Source of the DNA: Brassica napus
Lineage: Eukaryota > Streptophyta > Magnoliopsida > Brassicales > Brassicaceae
Length of the DNA: 64,000 bases
Direction of reading: 5' to 3'
Assembly: GCF_020379485.1 (NCBI RefSeq)
Contig: NW_026014789.1
Coordinates: 1-64,000 of the forward strand
The first letter of the stretch is position 1. Every line of letters starts with the position of its first letter. This document shows, one piece after another, positions 42,424 through 56,168 of this stretch. The notes beneath the pieces are model-generated. The model saw only the letters and a program-made list of their open reading frames with translations. It had not been told where the DNA came from and searched no databases. Both the position numbers and the translations under genes were made by a program.

Positions 42424-44789
42424 ATGGAAATGGAGCACAGACCTGAGTCAACTGTGAAGACTGAAGAGGAGAGGCATGGCGAGTGGTCAAGGTGGGCTAA
42501 AAGAGCTTTGGAAAGCTGTGGGTTATGGAGTAGTCATGGAAAGGGGAAACCTTTCATGGAAATGGCTACTGAAGAAGGTCAGACAAGAGGTCTGAAGCTG
42601 GGAAATGAAGTTGTTCAAGGAAACACTACAAAGAGTGAGATTGAAGCAACTTTAGGCAAGTCCAAGCTTGTGAGAGTCATTGAGGACAGAGGGTGATCCG
42701 CGGCTTGAGACAAGGAAAGGATGAGTGTTATCAGCTTGTGGGAAGGCTGAGAGAAGTATGGTCAGAGCTAGATGTGGTGAAGACACACACATCAAATCCG
42801 AGATGGTGTCAAGAAAGGAGGAAGCAAGATGTGATCTTCAGCTTCCTTATGGAAGAGGTATGTGAGCTTGTTAAATATACTTGTGATGTGTGGGAAATGA
42901 ACAGGAAGCCAGAAAGATGGAAGGGAGGTACAAGCTGTAAGAGGGGAAGGTTGAGAAAACTTTCTAAGGAGTGGTTAATGAAGAGAAGGGCATGGAGAAA
43001 GGATAGCGAGTCTGAGCACTTGAGTGACAGGATGAGTGTGATCTTGAAGAGAATCAAGGATGTACTTCAGCAGATGGTTATAGGAGAGTGTTCATACTCA
43101 GCTTACATGGGAGAAACAGTAGGAGACAGTGCGGATATGAGAGGAATGGATACCAAGAGGGCAGATGAGTGTGTGACAAAGAAGGAATGGGATGAGTTGG
43201 TTAAGCATGTGTATGCTTTGGCTACGACCCGGAGTCTGGGTGCTCCTGCCAAAGCATCCACATCTAAACCCATCATCATTGACTCTGGAGCAACACACCA
43301 CATGATCAGTGACAAGAGACTAATCAGTGAGGTTAAAGCAGCAACAGGGAGTGTCATGATAGCCAATGGTACCAGGATCCCAATAGAAGGAGTGGGAAAC
43401 CTCAAGCTGTTTGAGAAGAACTCCACTGCCTTCTACCTACCTCAGTTTACATCCAATCTAATCTCAGTTAAGAAGGCTACAGTTGATCTGGATTGTCAAG
43501 TGGTTTTCAGACCAAATGAAGTTGAGTTCCAGGATTTGAAGACTGGAAGAGTTATTGGCAGAGGAGACAGCAAGCATCAGCTCTATCATCTCCAAACAAC
43601 TGAGGCGCCTAGTCCTGTGGAGTCTGTGTGTTTAAGCAGCACAACGGATAGGTGTGATAATCTCACATGGCATGCAAGGCTGGGACATCCTCATGCCAAG
43701 GCAATTGAACTGATTCTACCAAGTATGGCGTTCAATCACTTGGAGTGTGAAGCTTGTATACTTGGAAAGCACTGTAGAACTGTCTTCCCAACATCAGAAA
43801 CCATATATGAGAATTGCTTTGATCTGTGCATTCAGACGTGTGGACAGCTCCCTGTATGTCTAGAGACAGCCATAAGTACTTTGTGACTTTCATTGATGAG
43901 AAGTCCAAGTACACATGGATCACCATGATTCCCTCCAAAGACAAGTCCTGGAAGCCTTCATGAACTTCCAAGCATATGTTACTAACCAGTACAATGCCAC
44001 TGTGAAGATTCTGAGGTCTGATAATGGAGGAGAATACACTAGCAATGCTTTCAAGAGTCATCTTGCAAAGCATGGGATTGTGCAACAAACTAGCTGTCCT
44101 TACACACCACAACAAAATGGGGTGGCTGAGAGAGAAGAACAGACATTTGATGGAGGTTGCGAGATCAATCATGTTCCACATGAATGTCCCTAAGAGGTTT
44201 GGAGTGATGCTGTTCAGACTGCTTGCTATCTCATCAATAGAGTGCCAACCCGTGTATTGAAGAACTGTCTCCCTTTGAAGTATTAAACAAGGCCAAGCCA
44301 CACATTGATCATTTGAGAGTCTTTGGGTGCTTATGTTATGTGATGATTCCCGGAGAAAGAAGGAACAAGCTAGAGGCAAAGAGTACTAAAGCTATGTTCA
44401 TTGGGTACTCAATCACTCAGAAAGGCTACAAATGTTATGATCCAATAACTAGGAGAGTTATGGATCTAGGGAAGTGAGTTTGTTGATCTAAAGGGTATTA
44501 TGAGGAGAAGAATTGGGAAGACCTAGAGGATCTGTCCCGAGCTCCATCAGAGAAGGCACAACATTGAGGGTGTTGTTGGAGAGGCTAGGGATAGGATTAT
44601 CCCAAGATCAGGAACCAGGAAGAACAGGACCTTCTAATCAAGCTGGAGAAGCTGGAGGAACAATCCTCTTGATCATGAGAGGGGGAATGGATCTGAATCA
44701 GGGAGGCAGGAGCACATAACCAAGAGATCAGGTCAGCAGATCATGAGGGAGACACAATGAAGTAGAGAGTGTGGAGCTCAGTCGGTGGA
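42424..44789 (+). pseudogene. Copia K Gag-protease-integrase, many frameshifts
   Basis: ATG at 42424 (MEMEHRPEST) opens gag with WSRWAKRALESCGLWSSH. A frameshift near 42690 moves the frame to 42693-43886, which covers the rest of gag, GECSYSAYMG, protease DSGATHHMISD and the integrase zinc region CEACILGKHC. From about 43830 on, single-base losses or gains come every 50-150 bp (near 43834, 43943, 44130, 44202, 44265, 44462, 44560), breaking SDVW, NGVAERKN and the linker. No CCHC knuckle is visible in gag. The density of indels near the end is higher than in other old elements here and coincides with the duplication junction. Confidence 0.85.
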
Positions 44790-47700
44790 ATCTTGAGTGG
44801 GAGAAGAAAGATCGAACTCGTTTTCAACTGTCAGCATTACTCAGAGACTAAGAAGATTCAAGTAGCTGCTACCGAGTTCAATGACTATGCATTGAGCTGG
44901 TGGGATCAGTTGGTTACAAACAAGAGGCGATGGTGAATTTCCCATTGAAACATGGGCAGAGATGAAAGCTGTGATGCGCAAGAGGTTTGTACCAAGCCAT
45001 TATCACCGTGATCTTCATCAAAAGCTGAGACTGCTCACACAAGGATCAAAGTCTGTAGAGGAATACTTTCAAGAGATGGAGTTGCTTATGCTAAGAGCTT
45101 GTGTATCTGAGGACAGTGAAGCTACCATGGCACGATTTCTTGGTGGACTCAACCGTGAGATACAAGATAGAGTGGAGATGCAACACTACTTGGAAATAGA
45201 GGAGATGCTACACAAAGCTATCTTGGTGGAGCAACAAGTTAAGAGAAGAAGTCATGCGCGTGGCAGCTATGGTTCCAATAGATACCAGACCTCTAAGGAA
45301 GATAAACCGAGCTATCAAAAGGAGAGCAAGCCACAGCCAAAAGAAGAAGCCAAGTCTAGTAGCATCTACAACAAAGATAAGGGGAAAGTGGAAGCTACAA
45401 GCTCGCGTGCAAGAGATGTGAAGTGTTTTAAGTGCCAAGGACGTGGGCACTATGCTAATGAGTGTACCAACAAACGTGTGATGATCCTTCATGCCAATGG
45501 AGAATATGAATCTGCTGATGATGAGACAGAGGCCGAAGAAGATCACAGTTCAGAAGAGGAGTATGTTGCCAACCCGGTTGCTGGAAGGTTGCTAGTTGCT
45601 AGAAGAACCTTGAGTCTTCAAAGCAAGACCGAAGAAATGGAGCAAAGAGAGAATCTCTTCTATACTAGATGTCTAGTGCAAGGAAAGGTCTGTAGTCTTA
45701 TTGTGGATGGAGGCAGTTGTGTCAACGTTGCGAGTGAGACTATGGTTAAAAAGTTGGGTTTGAAGGTCCAGAAGCATCCTAAACCATATAGGCTCCAATG
45801 GCTCAATGAAGAGGGCGAGATGAGAGTATCTACTCAGGTTATGGTTCCCTTAGCCATTGGTAAATATGAAGATGAGATTCTTTGTGATGTGTTGCCTATG
45901 GAAGCTGGACACATTCTCCTTGGAAGGCCGTGGCAATCAGATAGACGTGTGATACATGATGGGTATGCCAACAAGCACACGTTTGAGTTTAAAGGGAGAA
46001 AAACAGTTCTTGTGCCTATGACTCCTAAGGAAGTTCAGGTTGATCAGCTCAGCTACAAAAGAAGAAAGAGATAGATCTTCCCGCTGAATCAACAAAGCAA
46101 CTAAACTTCTATGCCAAGTCTGGTGATGTTAAAAGATCTCTCTGCTCTAACCTTCCTATCCTTTTGTTTATCTATAAGGAATCCCTCTTGACCACTACTA
46201 ACATTGCACCGGAGTATCCGAGTGAACTTGTCAATCTTTTACAGGAATATCAAGATGTTTTTCCAGAAGATAGTCCCAATGGACTACCACCAGTGCGAGG
46301 GATTGAGCACCAAATTGATTTTGTGCCCGGTTCTACACTTCCCAATAGGCCAGCATACAGAACCAATCCGGTGGAGACCAAAGAACTACAAAGGCAAGTA
46401 GAGGAACTGATGGAGAAAGGGCATATCCGAGAGAGCATGAGTCCTTGTGCTGTTCCAGTGCTACTTGTGCCCAAGAAAGATGGGAGCTGGCGCATGTGTG
46501 TTGATTGCAGAGCCATCAACAATATCACTGTAAAGTATCGCCATCCTATTCCTAGATTAGATGATATGCTTGATGAATTGCATGGTTCTTGCATATTTTC
46601 TAAGATTGATTTGAAAAGTGGATACCATCAGATTAGGATGAAAGAAGGAGATGAATGGAAAACTGCATTCAAAACTAAACATGGTCTATATGAGTGGTTA
46701 GTCATGCCATTTGGATTAACCAATGCACCTAGTACATTCATGAGATTAATGAATCATGTTCTTAGATCATTCATTGGCATATTTGTTGTGGTATACTTTG
46801 ATGACATCCTTGTATACAGTAAGAGCTTTAATGATCATATAGAACATCTTAGAGCTGTTCTTGATGTGCTTAGAAAGGAATCTCTTTTTGCTAACCTTAA
46901 GAAGTGTACTTTTGGAACGGATCACTTGGTCTTTTTAGGCTTTATTGTGGGTGCAGATGGGGTTAAAGTTGATCCAGAGAAAGTAAGAGCTATACGAGAA
47001 TGGCCAATTCCTAAGACAGTGAGTGAAGTAAGGAGCTTCCATGGACTTGCTGGTTTCTATAGGCGCTTTGTGAAAGACTTCAGCACCATAGCATCTCCCT
47101 TGACTGAAGTAATCAAGAAAGAAGTCGGATTCAAGTGGGGAGAAGCACAAGAACTTGCCTTTCAATGCCTAAAAGAGAAGCTTACTAATGCCCCTCTTCT
47201 TATACTTCCTGATTTTAATAAAACTTTTGAAATAGAATGTGATGCTTCAGGAATTGGAATTGGTGCTGTATTGATGCAGGAGAAGAGACCCATTGCATAC
47301 TTCAGTGAGAAGCTTGGAGGAGCTACCCTCAAATATGCAACTTATGATAAAGAACTATATGCCTTGGTGAGAGCCTTGCAGACTTGGCAACACTACCTCT
47401 GGCCTAAAGAGTTCGTCATACACACAGATCATGAGTCTCTCAAATACCTCAAAGGACAGCACAAACTCAGCAAGAGACACGCAAGGTGGGTCGAGTTCAT
47501 TGAGACATTTCCTTATGTCATCAAGTATAAACAAGGTAAGGAAAACATAGTTGCTGATGCACTATCCAGAAGGTATGTTCTCTTGAACACTCTTGATGCT
47601 AAGCTATTAGGATTTGAGCAGATTAAAGGAATGTATGAGAATGATCCTGATTTTAAAGAAGCTTACAACTCTTGTGAGAAATTTGCTGAGGGACACTACT

Positions 47701-49098
47701 TTAGGCATGATGGTTTTCTTTTCTATGATAATCGATTGTGTGTGCCTAACTGTTCTTTGAGAGACTTGTTTGTTAGGGAATCTCATGGAGGAAGTCTCAT
47801 GGGTCACTTTGGTATTGCAAAGACTCTTAAAACTTTGCAGGATCATTTCTTTTGGCCTCGGATGAAAAGAGATGTGGAGAAACTATGTGAGAGATGTGCA
47901 ACTTGCAAACAAGCCAAGTCTAAGGTTCAGTCTCACGGTTTGTATACTCCTCTCCCTATACCTTATCATCCTTGGAATGACATATCTATGGATTTCATTG
48001 TTGGCTTGCCTAGAACTAGGACTGGAAAGGATTCTATCTTTGTGGTTGTGGATAGGTTCTCAAAGATGGCACATTTCATAGCTTGTCACAAAACTGATGA
48101 TGCATTGCATATTGCTAACTTGTTCTTTAAAGAGATTGTGCGCATACATGGCATGCCTAAGACTATTGTTTCTGATAGAGATACTAAGTTTCTTAGTTAT
48201 TTTTGGAAGACTCTTTGGTCTAAGCTAGGTACTAAACTCTTGTTTTCTACTACCTGTCATCCACAAACTGATGGACAAACTGAAGTAGTTAATAGGACTC
48301 TTGGAACACTCTTGCGTGCATTCATAAAGAAAAACTTGAAATCATGGGAAGACTATTTGCCTCATTGTGAATTTGCATACAATCATGCTGTGCATTCTAC
48401 TTCTAAGTTTTCTCCTTTTGAGATGTTTATGGGTTCAATCCCAACTCTCCTTTAGATTTAATTCCTTTACCTGAGTGTGAAAGGGTCAGCGTTGATGGCA
48501 AAAAGAAGGCAGAGATGGTGAAACAACTCCACGAGCAGGCTAGGCTCAACATTGAGGCAACAACCAAACAGTATGTTAAGCATGCTAACAAAGGACGGCG
48601 TGAGATGGTCTTTGAAGTGGGTGATCAGGTTTGGATTCACCTAAGGAAAGAGAGGTTTCCAATGAAAGGAAGTCCAAGCTGATGCCGCGGATTGATGGAC
48701 CTTTTAAGGTCATAAGGAAGATCAGCAACAATGCCTACAAACTGGATTTGCAAGGTAAGTATGATGTGAGTAATAGCTTCAATGTTACTGACTTGATCCC
48801 TTTTATTGCAGATGAGCCAGATTTGAGGACAAATCCTTTTCAAGTGGGAGGGGATGATATGATCATGGACCAGCTAGTTGATAAAGATGAAGAAGGAGAG
48901 ACTAAAGATACACTAGCTGAAGAGGAAGCTGTCTTAGCCATTCCCACAGGTCCTATCACTCGTGCAATGACAAGGAGACTCAAGGAAGCCGTTGGAAACA
49001 TACTGAAGATCTCTAAGAAGCAAGAAGACTGTCTTGGTAGAAGCTTGAGCCACCAAGACACACTCATCACCATTCATGTGATCTTACCATCAAGCTGA
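44790..49098 (+). pseudogene. Gypsy E second copy polyprotein, truncated and frameshifted
   Basis: Open blocks are 44962-46074 (gag, zinc knuckle, protease), 46164-48455 (reverse transcriptase [10 protein letters not shown], RNase H, integrase) and 48631-49098 (C-terminal region and LTR-encoded tail). Against the intact copy the breaks are tiny: an added A near 44808, lost bases near 44930, 46049, 48425 and 48660. Otherwise the protein is nearly unchanged (one visible Asn to Lys in the RNase H region, near 47333). Either recent decay or consensus errors. Confidence 0.9.
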
Positions 49099-49696
49099 TC
49101 ATCATCTAGGCAAGTGGCTTGGTATACTCTTTTTCCCTTGATTAGTTTTGTCCCACTGGGTTTTCTAATCAAGGTTTTTAATGAGGTATCAAGTTCACTT
49201 ACACATTCCTAGTTGATGTATCTTGGATGCAACTCGGCCTAAGGCATCTTGGACCGACTTCATCATCTATCTTATATTATGTTTTAGTCTAAGTGTTGTG
49301 TTATTACTTTGAAACCGTGTGGAGCCTGTTCCTTTAAGTTTTCTTATGTTTTCGAGACCTTGTGCATGTACAAGGATCTCTCTATTTAAGTGTATCACAA
49401 ACCCTCATTCTAATCTAAGTTATCTTTTGTTTAAACCTTGTGTTTTCTTCTCCCTTGCTTTCACGAGTTAAGAGAGTGTCTGGTGAGTAGTATCCAGTCT
49501 GTTGTGTGTGTAATATCCAACGCCCAAGGGCTTTAGAAAGGTGTGTCATATCCGATCTAAGCCTAGGAGTATCAAGGAGCCTTTCCGCAGCCTCTTGTGT
49601 CACCATTCGATCCACAGCCTTGATAAACTTGAGTCTTTGATTCGTTTATGCAAGGATCTATCCAAACCATCCAGAGAAGGTCCTAGGATCTCATTA
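48855..49696 (+). repeat. 3' LTR of gypsy E, second copy
   Basis: 842 bp, with a compensating gain (GTTGTGTGTG near 49501) and loss (GGG to GG near 49680) relative to 20311-21152. Hairpin at 49136-49174. Confidence 0.92.
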
Positions 49697-50291
49697 TCTT
49701 TGGTCTGGCAGCTTGTCTGTAATTGGTTGATTCAACTGAGGCAAAAGGAGACTGAAATGGCCAATGTATCTTGTCCTTATGTGACCAGATACATGCTCTC
49801 CTTTTGCCTTTACCTTTGCTTTGCTTTCACTTTACAGCTTGCTCCTATCTATACAAGATGCTCAGCATATCCTTCCTCCATAGCTTCACGGTCTTGTTAA
49901 TTCAACCTGCCGCGCCCACACATTGCACAACTTGATCAAGACTGATCCGAGTGATGGCTGTCCGGATGGGATGTACGGACGCTGTACGGCCTTGAGGTCC
50001 GTACACTCGTCCTATGCTTTCATCCAAACTTCCTTCTATGGTTAACCCTTACACCTTCTTGGATCACCCTAGCCGTACCATGGCCGTACCGAACGCCCTA
50101 TCTTTGCACCATACTTCCATCTCTCTTTTAACTCCTCCAAAGCTCCCACATGATCAGTCTAAGTCTTTCCTAGACTTAACTTCACAAGATAACTCCTTCA
50201 GAACACTTCTGAAGCTTGATTGAACTCTTCTAGACATCTTCTAGAGCTTGCCCTATTCTTGTACAAGCTCCATCTTCTCTTCAGTTCAACA
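49697..50291 (-). repeat. 3' LTR of D, second copy, U3-side part
   Basis: 595 bp against 609 bp in copy 1. Losses are spread over 49700-50150. Confidence 0.9.
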
Positions 50292-52592
50292 CTCCCCCTC
50301 AAGCTTGACTTTAGGAGATCCTAAGCCAAGCTTGGAACTCTGAAGAGTCTCCCTCATTAAAAACCTTACAAGGAAAACCCATTGGGACAAAACCTTGCAA
50401 GGGAAAAAGAGTAGAGCTCTCCAAAGCCTAGGGATTGGCCAGTGAACTCTTGTGCCTTAGAACCAGTGAGGTTGGACACAAGAAGTTCTGGATCACGGCC
50501 TAAACTGGTGCAGCAACTCCACAAGACTTTGCGCACTCAACAACTCAGCTTCACCTCTTCATGGAACTGGTTTGAGGTCTCCCCCTCTCAACTGACTTCA
50601 CAGCCTTCTTAGAGAAGCTAGGACACGACCAGATCATCTTCACAACACTAGTGAGGCTGATCAACACTTCACACACGGCTTGCCCTCTTCATAGAACTGG
50701 TTTGGATATCCCCCTCTCAACCGACTTCACAGCCTTCTTAGGGAAGCTAGGAAATGATCAGGTCCTTCTTTGGTGAGGCTCAAGCACTGGTACCTGATAC
50801 ATTATCCCACAGGTGCATCAGTACCTATTAAAAACAAGAAAATGAATATCCTGCATCACACTTGATGCACACAATCTCACAATTCAATCATAATCATCTT
50901 AAGTATCTTTTCAAGCACAAGCAATGAATAAGATGAATGAAAGGATGAAAAGAGTTTAAAAGAGTTTAAAAATCTAATGGGAACTTCCCTTGTGTTTTTG
51001 TGAGTTTCCAAACTCTCTCAATGCACCATCTTCATGGCATCATCAACTTCTTGGAAAGGCAGAGTGGATTCATCAGCTTCTCCTCAATCACCTCTCATTG
51101 AAGCTGCTTTGATGGAGAGCCTTCTTCCTCACTTGCCAAGGCTGCTCTGAACAGCCTCTTGCCTAGACACGCCACTGACTTGGTCCGGTTGATGATCCTT
51201 GTAGAAGCTTTTGCAAAAGACTTGTTACTGACCATGGATCATATGCATTAAGACTCCCCCTCAAGCTTAGAACCGAAACCAGAAGAAGCTAAGCTTGTGA
51301 TGATCCTATGCATCTCCATGGTCTAATAACTATCATCTTTCATGATAGCTTTCTTCTTGTGAGTTTACTCTCTTCCTTAACCAGGAACTAGGGTGTTTGA
51401 ATCACCATAGAGAGTCTCACAAGACACACCTCTCATTGCATAATGACCCATGCTACACTTCCTGTAGACTAAGGACTAGATATGTCCAATGGTATTATGC
51501 AATGGCTATCTCTCATTGCATACTCAATCACACTACACTTCCTGTAGATTATGGACTAACATGTCCTAGTGATGATATGCAATGGCACAAGACCTTTGTC
51601 TCTACATTCTTGGTTGATGGCGAGTTACATGTATCACTTCCCTTGTGTACCTAACACCACCAAAACTCAATGCAAGATCAGATCATCCCATTGGGATCAA
51701 ACCAAGATCATCCATCCTGTTTGATCACCAATGCCACAATAATATATGATACTTGAAACAAGCTAGACAATCAAGACAATCTAGCAAAGACAATCAATTC
51801 AGTTTTTTTTTTTAAATGCAACAATAGATGAATGCATTAGGTTACACTAACTATATGAATGAAACAGATTCAATCCAAAATGGAACACAAGTCTAGATGA
51901 TACTTCTGCAATTAAGGCGACAAGAGTGACACAATTCATGCATATGCTCACTAGTTTTATCAAGGCCAATGATTCAAGTAGCTTAGACATACTTCTAAAT
52001 GCTTATAAGACATCACTGATGGATTTAACTATGGCATAGCAACAATCAGAACTGGATTGAGTCGAGACAAGCAGATTTCAATTTCTAACAATGACAATGC
52101 AAGTTCTATACAGTTCTCTAAATGCAAAGCTTATATCAGGTCATTTGCAATTTAGGCTCATTTTTAAATGCATTACTACATGAATGCACAATCTTAAAGA
52201 ATTAGCTATATGAATGCAACGGGTTCAATCCATGAGTAATATTAAAGCTCTGCACAACAGTTTCAATCAGAACCAATGATGCAAGCAACTTAGACAATTT
52301 CTAATTGATGCAAGACTTTCATTGATGGATTAAACATAGGCAATAACATCAGATAACACTAGGATTGAACTTAGACAGTATGAGATATGCTTATGTATGC
52401 AAAAGAACTTATCAATCATGATGCAAGCAGCAGAGACATTCTACTCAATTCTACAACACATCCATGATGATTCAAGCTATGACAACACTCAAGACAATGC
52501 AATAAACAAAACATGAGATTCTGGGACTCTAGACACCACTCACAGCATAATAAATAAAGACACAAGCTCTTATTAAGGGTTAAGAGGTTTGC

Positions 52593-52850
52593 TTACAAAC
52601 AAGAGATCCGAGCTGATCTCTTGAACCTCCATGGGCACGGTTCACTTGAACTTGGCATGAACTTGATACTTGGATTCAGTATCCAACACCTTTCCTTGGT
52701 GTGCCCATCCCTCTTGCAATGCTCACTCTCCAATGCTTCACTCTTCGGCTGGATCACTCCATGATCAGCTTGCAATGGTCTTGGTTTACATTGCATCACC
52801 CTTCTGGTGATGCTCTTTCTTTGCATGTCGACTGTCCTCTCTACACTCAT
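52593..52850 (-). pseudogene. Decayed gag zinc-knuckle fragment in D, second copy
   Basis: Same relic as 24057-24314 (SEHCKRDGHTKERC), with one substitution near the end of the frame. Confidence 0.7.
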
Positions 52851-54370
52851 CTGATGCGTAGGCTATGGTGACTAAACCACCATGGACAGAACCATAAGTC
52901 ATCTCTCCATTGTCACAACATCCTCTCTACCCTCTTTGGAGCAGGCTGTGGACTTCCCACAGAATGTTGGCAACAGGCTTCATTTTACCATTCTATTGTA
53001 TGATAAGGATGAACTTCAAGACCAGGAGCACATCACCCTAACAGCTGTGCTTAAATCACTGATCCATCCTTTTGCTTTAAGCTTCAAGTACTCTCAGATC
53101 ACCGGCCTTCCTCATGGCATAGGTGGTGACCTTCTTCTTCTTGTGTGCCTTGAACCAGGAGCTCAACAACCTCGTGGCCTGCGCTTCTTAAACCGGCTTC
53201 TACACACAAGAACCTTCCCATTGCTCCACACAATGGTTGGTCTTCCGCTTGTATGTCTTGAACCAGGAGCTCAACAACCTCGTGGCCTGCGCTTCTTAAA
53301 CCAGCTTCTACACACAAGTATCTTCCCATTGCTCCACACAATGGTTCAAGTCTTCCTCTTTCTTGGATAGGTGGTGAGCAGAGAACACTTCTTGTGAACC
53401 TGAAACACCACTCAAACTCCAGCAAGGATAAGACACAAGAGTATTGGGATCAATCCTTGATTAATCATCAGGTTTGATTCCCAATCTCACAAGCAATGCA
53501 ACAGATAGACACAAGGCATTATCAAGTTCTATTCTTTGCAAGCTAGCTCTCTAAGAACAAGCAAGATCCTAACAGATTCAAGACAAGTTACTTAGGCACT
53601 TTTAAAAGCTTCTTTACTCAGCACTTTAGACATGAATCTAATGCTTCAATGTAAGATAGCCACAAGACAATATGCAACAGCTTTAAATTCAGTTTCAATC
53701 CATGTATGCAAGCAGATTCAGTTAATCACTCTAAGCATCACTATGAAACGAAGCTAAGCATATTAATCACATTCAGTCACCAAACAAAGCTCTTAAAGTA
53801 TCCTGGGACAGATTCTAAACATTTTAATTTATCAATCTTTAACAGTCCTCAGGTTTTCAATCACATCACACATTACAACCAGTCAACAACACAAGCTCAT
53901 TATCAAGAGGGTTTTAAAATCGCTTACACAAGGAACCAGGTTGGTTCCTTAAACCTCCAAGGGGACTGGCCATGGCTTTTGTTGAATCTGAGAGTCTGGA
54001 TAGTCACCCACCTTCTACTCCTTCAGTTCATGACCACCTTCTTGTTTCTCCAGCTCAAAGACTCCTCCTTTCTCCAAGTCTTCTAGGCGCCATCACCTTG
54101 ACAGCTTTCATGATGAACCGGGTGAAGAAAGCTCTTGGAGGAGGCGCCTTGGATGAGGTTCGTGAGTCCTCTCCATACACTTCTCTTCCAATGAGTCTCT
54201 CCATCAGTATAGACAGGAGAAAGGATGAGAGACACGCCCTTCAGTCTTCTTCTCATGGAGAAACTGAACTCGGATGGGAATGTCTTCAAGGATTGGATTT
54301 GAGCTGAGGGTAGAGCTTGTGTTGTGCGGAAGCTACAGCTCAGGTTCTGATGAACCTGGCTCTGATACCA

Positions 54371-55333
54371 TATGATTTTTAAAGAGATCTCTACTCTGGT
54401 AGTATGTGTGTGTGTATAAGCTTCAATGAAGAATGATTAGAGCTTGTTCTAGGTGATTTAGGAAGAGAGATTTGTGAGAGTGTATAAGAGACTTAAGAAC
54501 AGAGAGATTAAGAGACTTAAGAGACTAGAGATACTGAGAGAATAAGAGACTGAAGATTAGTGTTTCAGATTAGAGAAGGAGAGGGGAAACCCCCTTACTC
54601 ACTTAGTCTATTACAATCGCCAATCCTTGGCTTATATATGTCTCTACACTTTGCAATATCATAACCTATATCCTAGGGCTGATATTAACTTGAATGATGG
54701 ACGGCCTGGATGAGATAAGGCTGGTCTTTGGTCTTGGCAGCTTGTCTTGTAATTGGTTGATTCAAACTGAGGCAAAGGAGACTGAATGCGCCAATGTATC
54801 TTGCTCCTTATGTGACCAGATACATGCTTCTCCTTTTGCCTTTACCTTTTGCTTTTGCTTTCACTTTACAGCTTGCTCCTTATCTATACAAGATGCTCAG
54901 CATATTCCTTCCCTCCATAAGCCTTCAACGGTCTTGTTAATTCAAACCTGCCGCGCCCACACATTGCACAACTTGATCAAGACTGATCCGAGTGATGGCT
55001 GTACCGGATGGGATGTACGGACGCTGTACGGCCTTGAGGTCCGTACACTCGTCCTATGCTTTCATCCAACTTCCTTCTATGGTTAACCCTTACACCTTCT
55101 TGGATCACCCTAGGCCGTACCATGGCCGTACCGAACGCCCTATCTTTGCACCATACTTCCATCTTCTCTTTAACTCCTCCAAAGCCTCCACATGATCAGT
55201 CTAAGTCTTTCCTAGACTTAACTTCACAAGATAACTCCTTCAGAACACTTCTGAAGCTTGATTGAACTCTTCTAGACATCTTCTAGAGCTTGCCCTATTC
55301 TTGTACAAGCTCCATCTTCTCTTCAGTTCAACA
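54371..55333 (-). repeat. 5' LTR of D, second copy
   Basis: 963 bp, two bases shorter than 25837-26801. Primer site 54358-54370 precedes it. Confidence 0.92.
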
Positions 55334-56009
55334 TACTCTTCCTCTGAGTCTTTCTCACCATGACCCAAGTCCTGGACAGTCTCCTCAATCTTCCCTGCTT
55401 ACACCTTGTACCATCTCTGATCCTGATCAGTCTCTTGCTCTTCTCATATACTTTATATGAAGACTGAACAAGCTCACACAACCCATCCACATCTACTCGC
55501 TCATCATCTTTGGCTACTTGCATAATCAGCTGACCATATGATGAGTTAAGCTCACTAGAAGGCTCAAGACTACATCTTGCTCCAGCCTTTCTTGAATCAC
55601 CTCCGGATCTGATGTTCTTGATCTCAACAAATCCAGCTCTCTCCACAAGTAGTATTTCAGCTTGCCCACAAGCTGATGGAGTTCTTCCTTTCCTCTTCTC
55701 AGGTCTGTGTTAGCTCTCTTGACTCCACAAACCTTCTTCAGATCGGATCTACTCCCATGAGCTGCTTCAATCCCACATCTTGTATGGTTTTCTTGAACAA
55801 CTCTATCTTCATACCTCAGACTCCACGCCTGACCTGCTTCTGTAGCCATTCTTCTCAAGGCTTCCCCTTTTTATGACTACTCCACAACACACAGCTCCTC
55901 AACACTGCCTTCGCCCATCTTGACCAACTTCCACCAGTTTCCTCTTCAAGCTTCAATGGAATACTAGAACTATGCTTCATCTCCATGCCTAGGTTGTTTG
56001 TTTCCATCA
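55334..56009 (-). pseudogene. Copia A gag fragment, second copy, frameshifted
   Basis: Corresponds to 26802-27474. The frame is split into three blocks by a lost T near 55546, an added three-base TAG near 55652 and a lost A near 55858. Sequence otherwise unchanged, including WSRWAKAVLRSCVLWSSH. Confidence 0.85.
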
Positions 56010-56168
56010 GAAATATCCAAACGAGCCTAGTGACTGAAGAACATAACCCAGACTCACCAAGAACACTCAAGAACACCAAGAACACTAAGAACACTCAAGA
56101 AAGAACCCAGATTTGCGAAAAAGAAATCACACACTCACCCCCTTTTGAGCAACCTGGCTCTGATACCA

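Larger units (their letters stand above)
41752..44789 (+). mobile_element. Copia element K, decayed, cut at duplication junction
   Basis: Plus-strand copia of the A family: 5' LTR 41752-42272, primer site 42273-42285, broken gag, protease and integrase, then an abrupt join to gypsy E sequence at 44789/44790. Reverse transcriptase and the 3' LTR are absent. It inserted into J. Confidence 0.87.
44790..49696 (+). mobile_element. Gypsy E second copy, 5' end missing
   Basis: CRM-like element identical to E apart from indels. It lacks the 5' LTR, leader and first about 120 codons because of the junction with K. Its 3' LTR is 48855-49696 (842 bp) followed by tcttt. Confidence 0.93.
49697..55333 (-). 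mobile_element. Non-autonomous element D, second copy (left LTR part lost)
   Basis: Remaining 3' LTR part 49697-50291, interior 50292-54370, 5' LTR 54371-55333, then tactc. The LTR part is 14 bases shorter than its copy-1 partner because of scattered one-base losses. Hairpin 50364-50402; tandem hairpin pair near 51432-51582; gag relic 52593-52850 on the minus strand. Confidence 0.92.
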
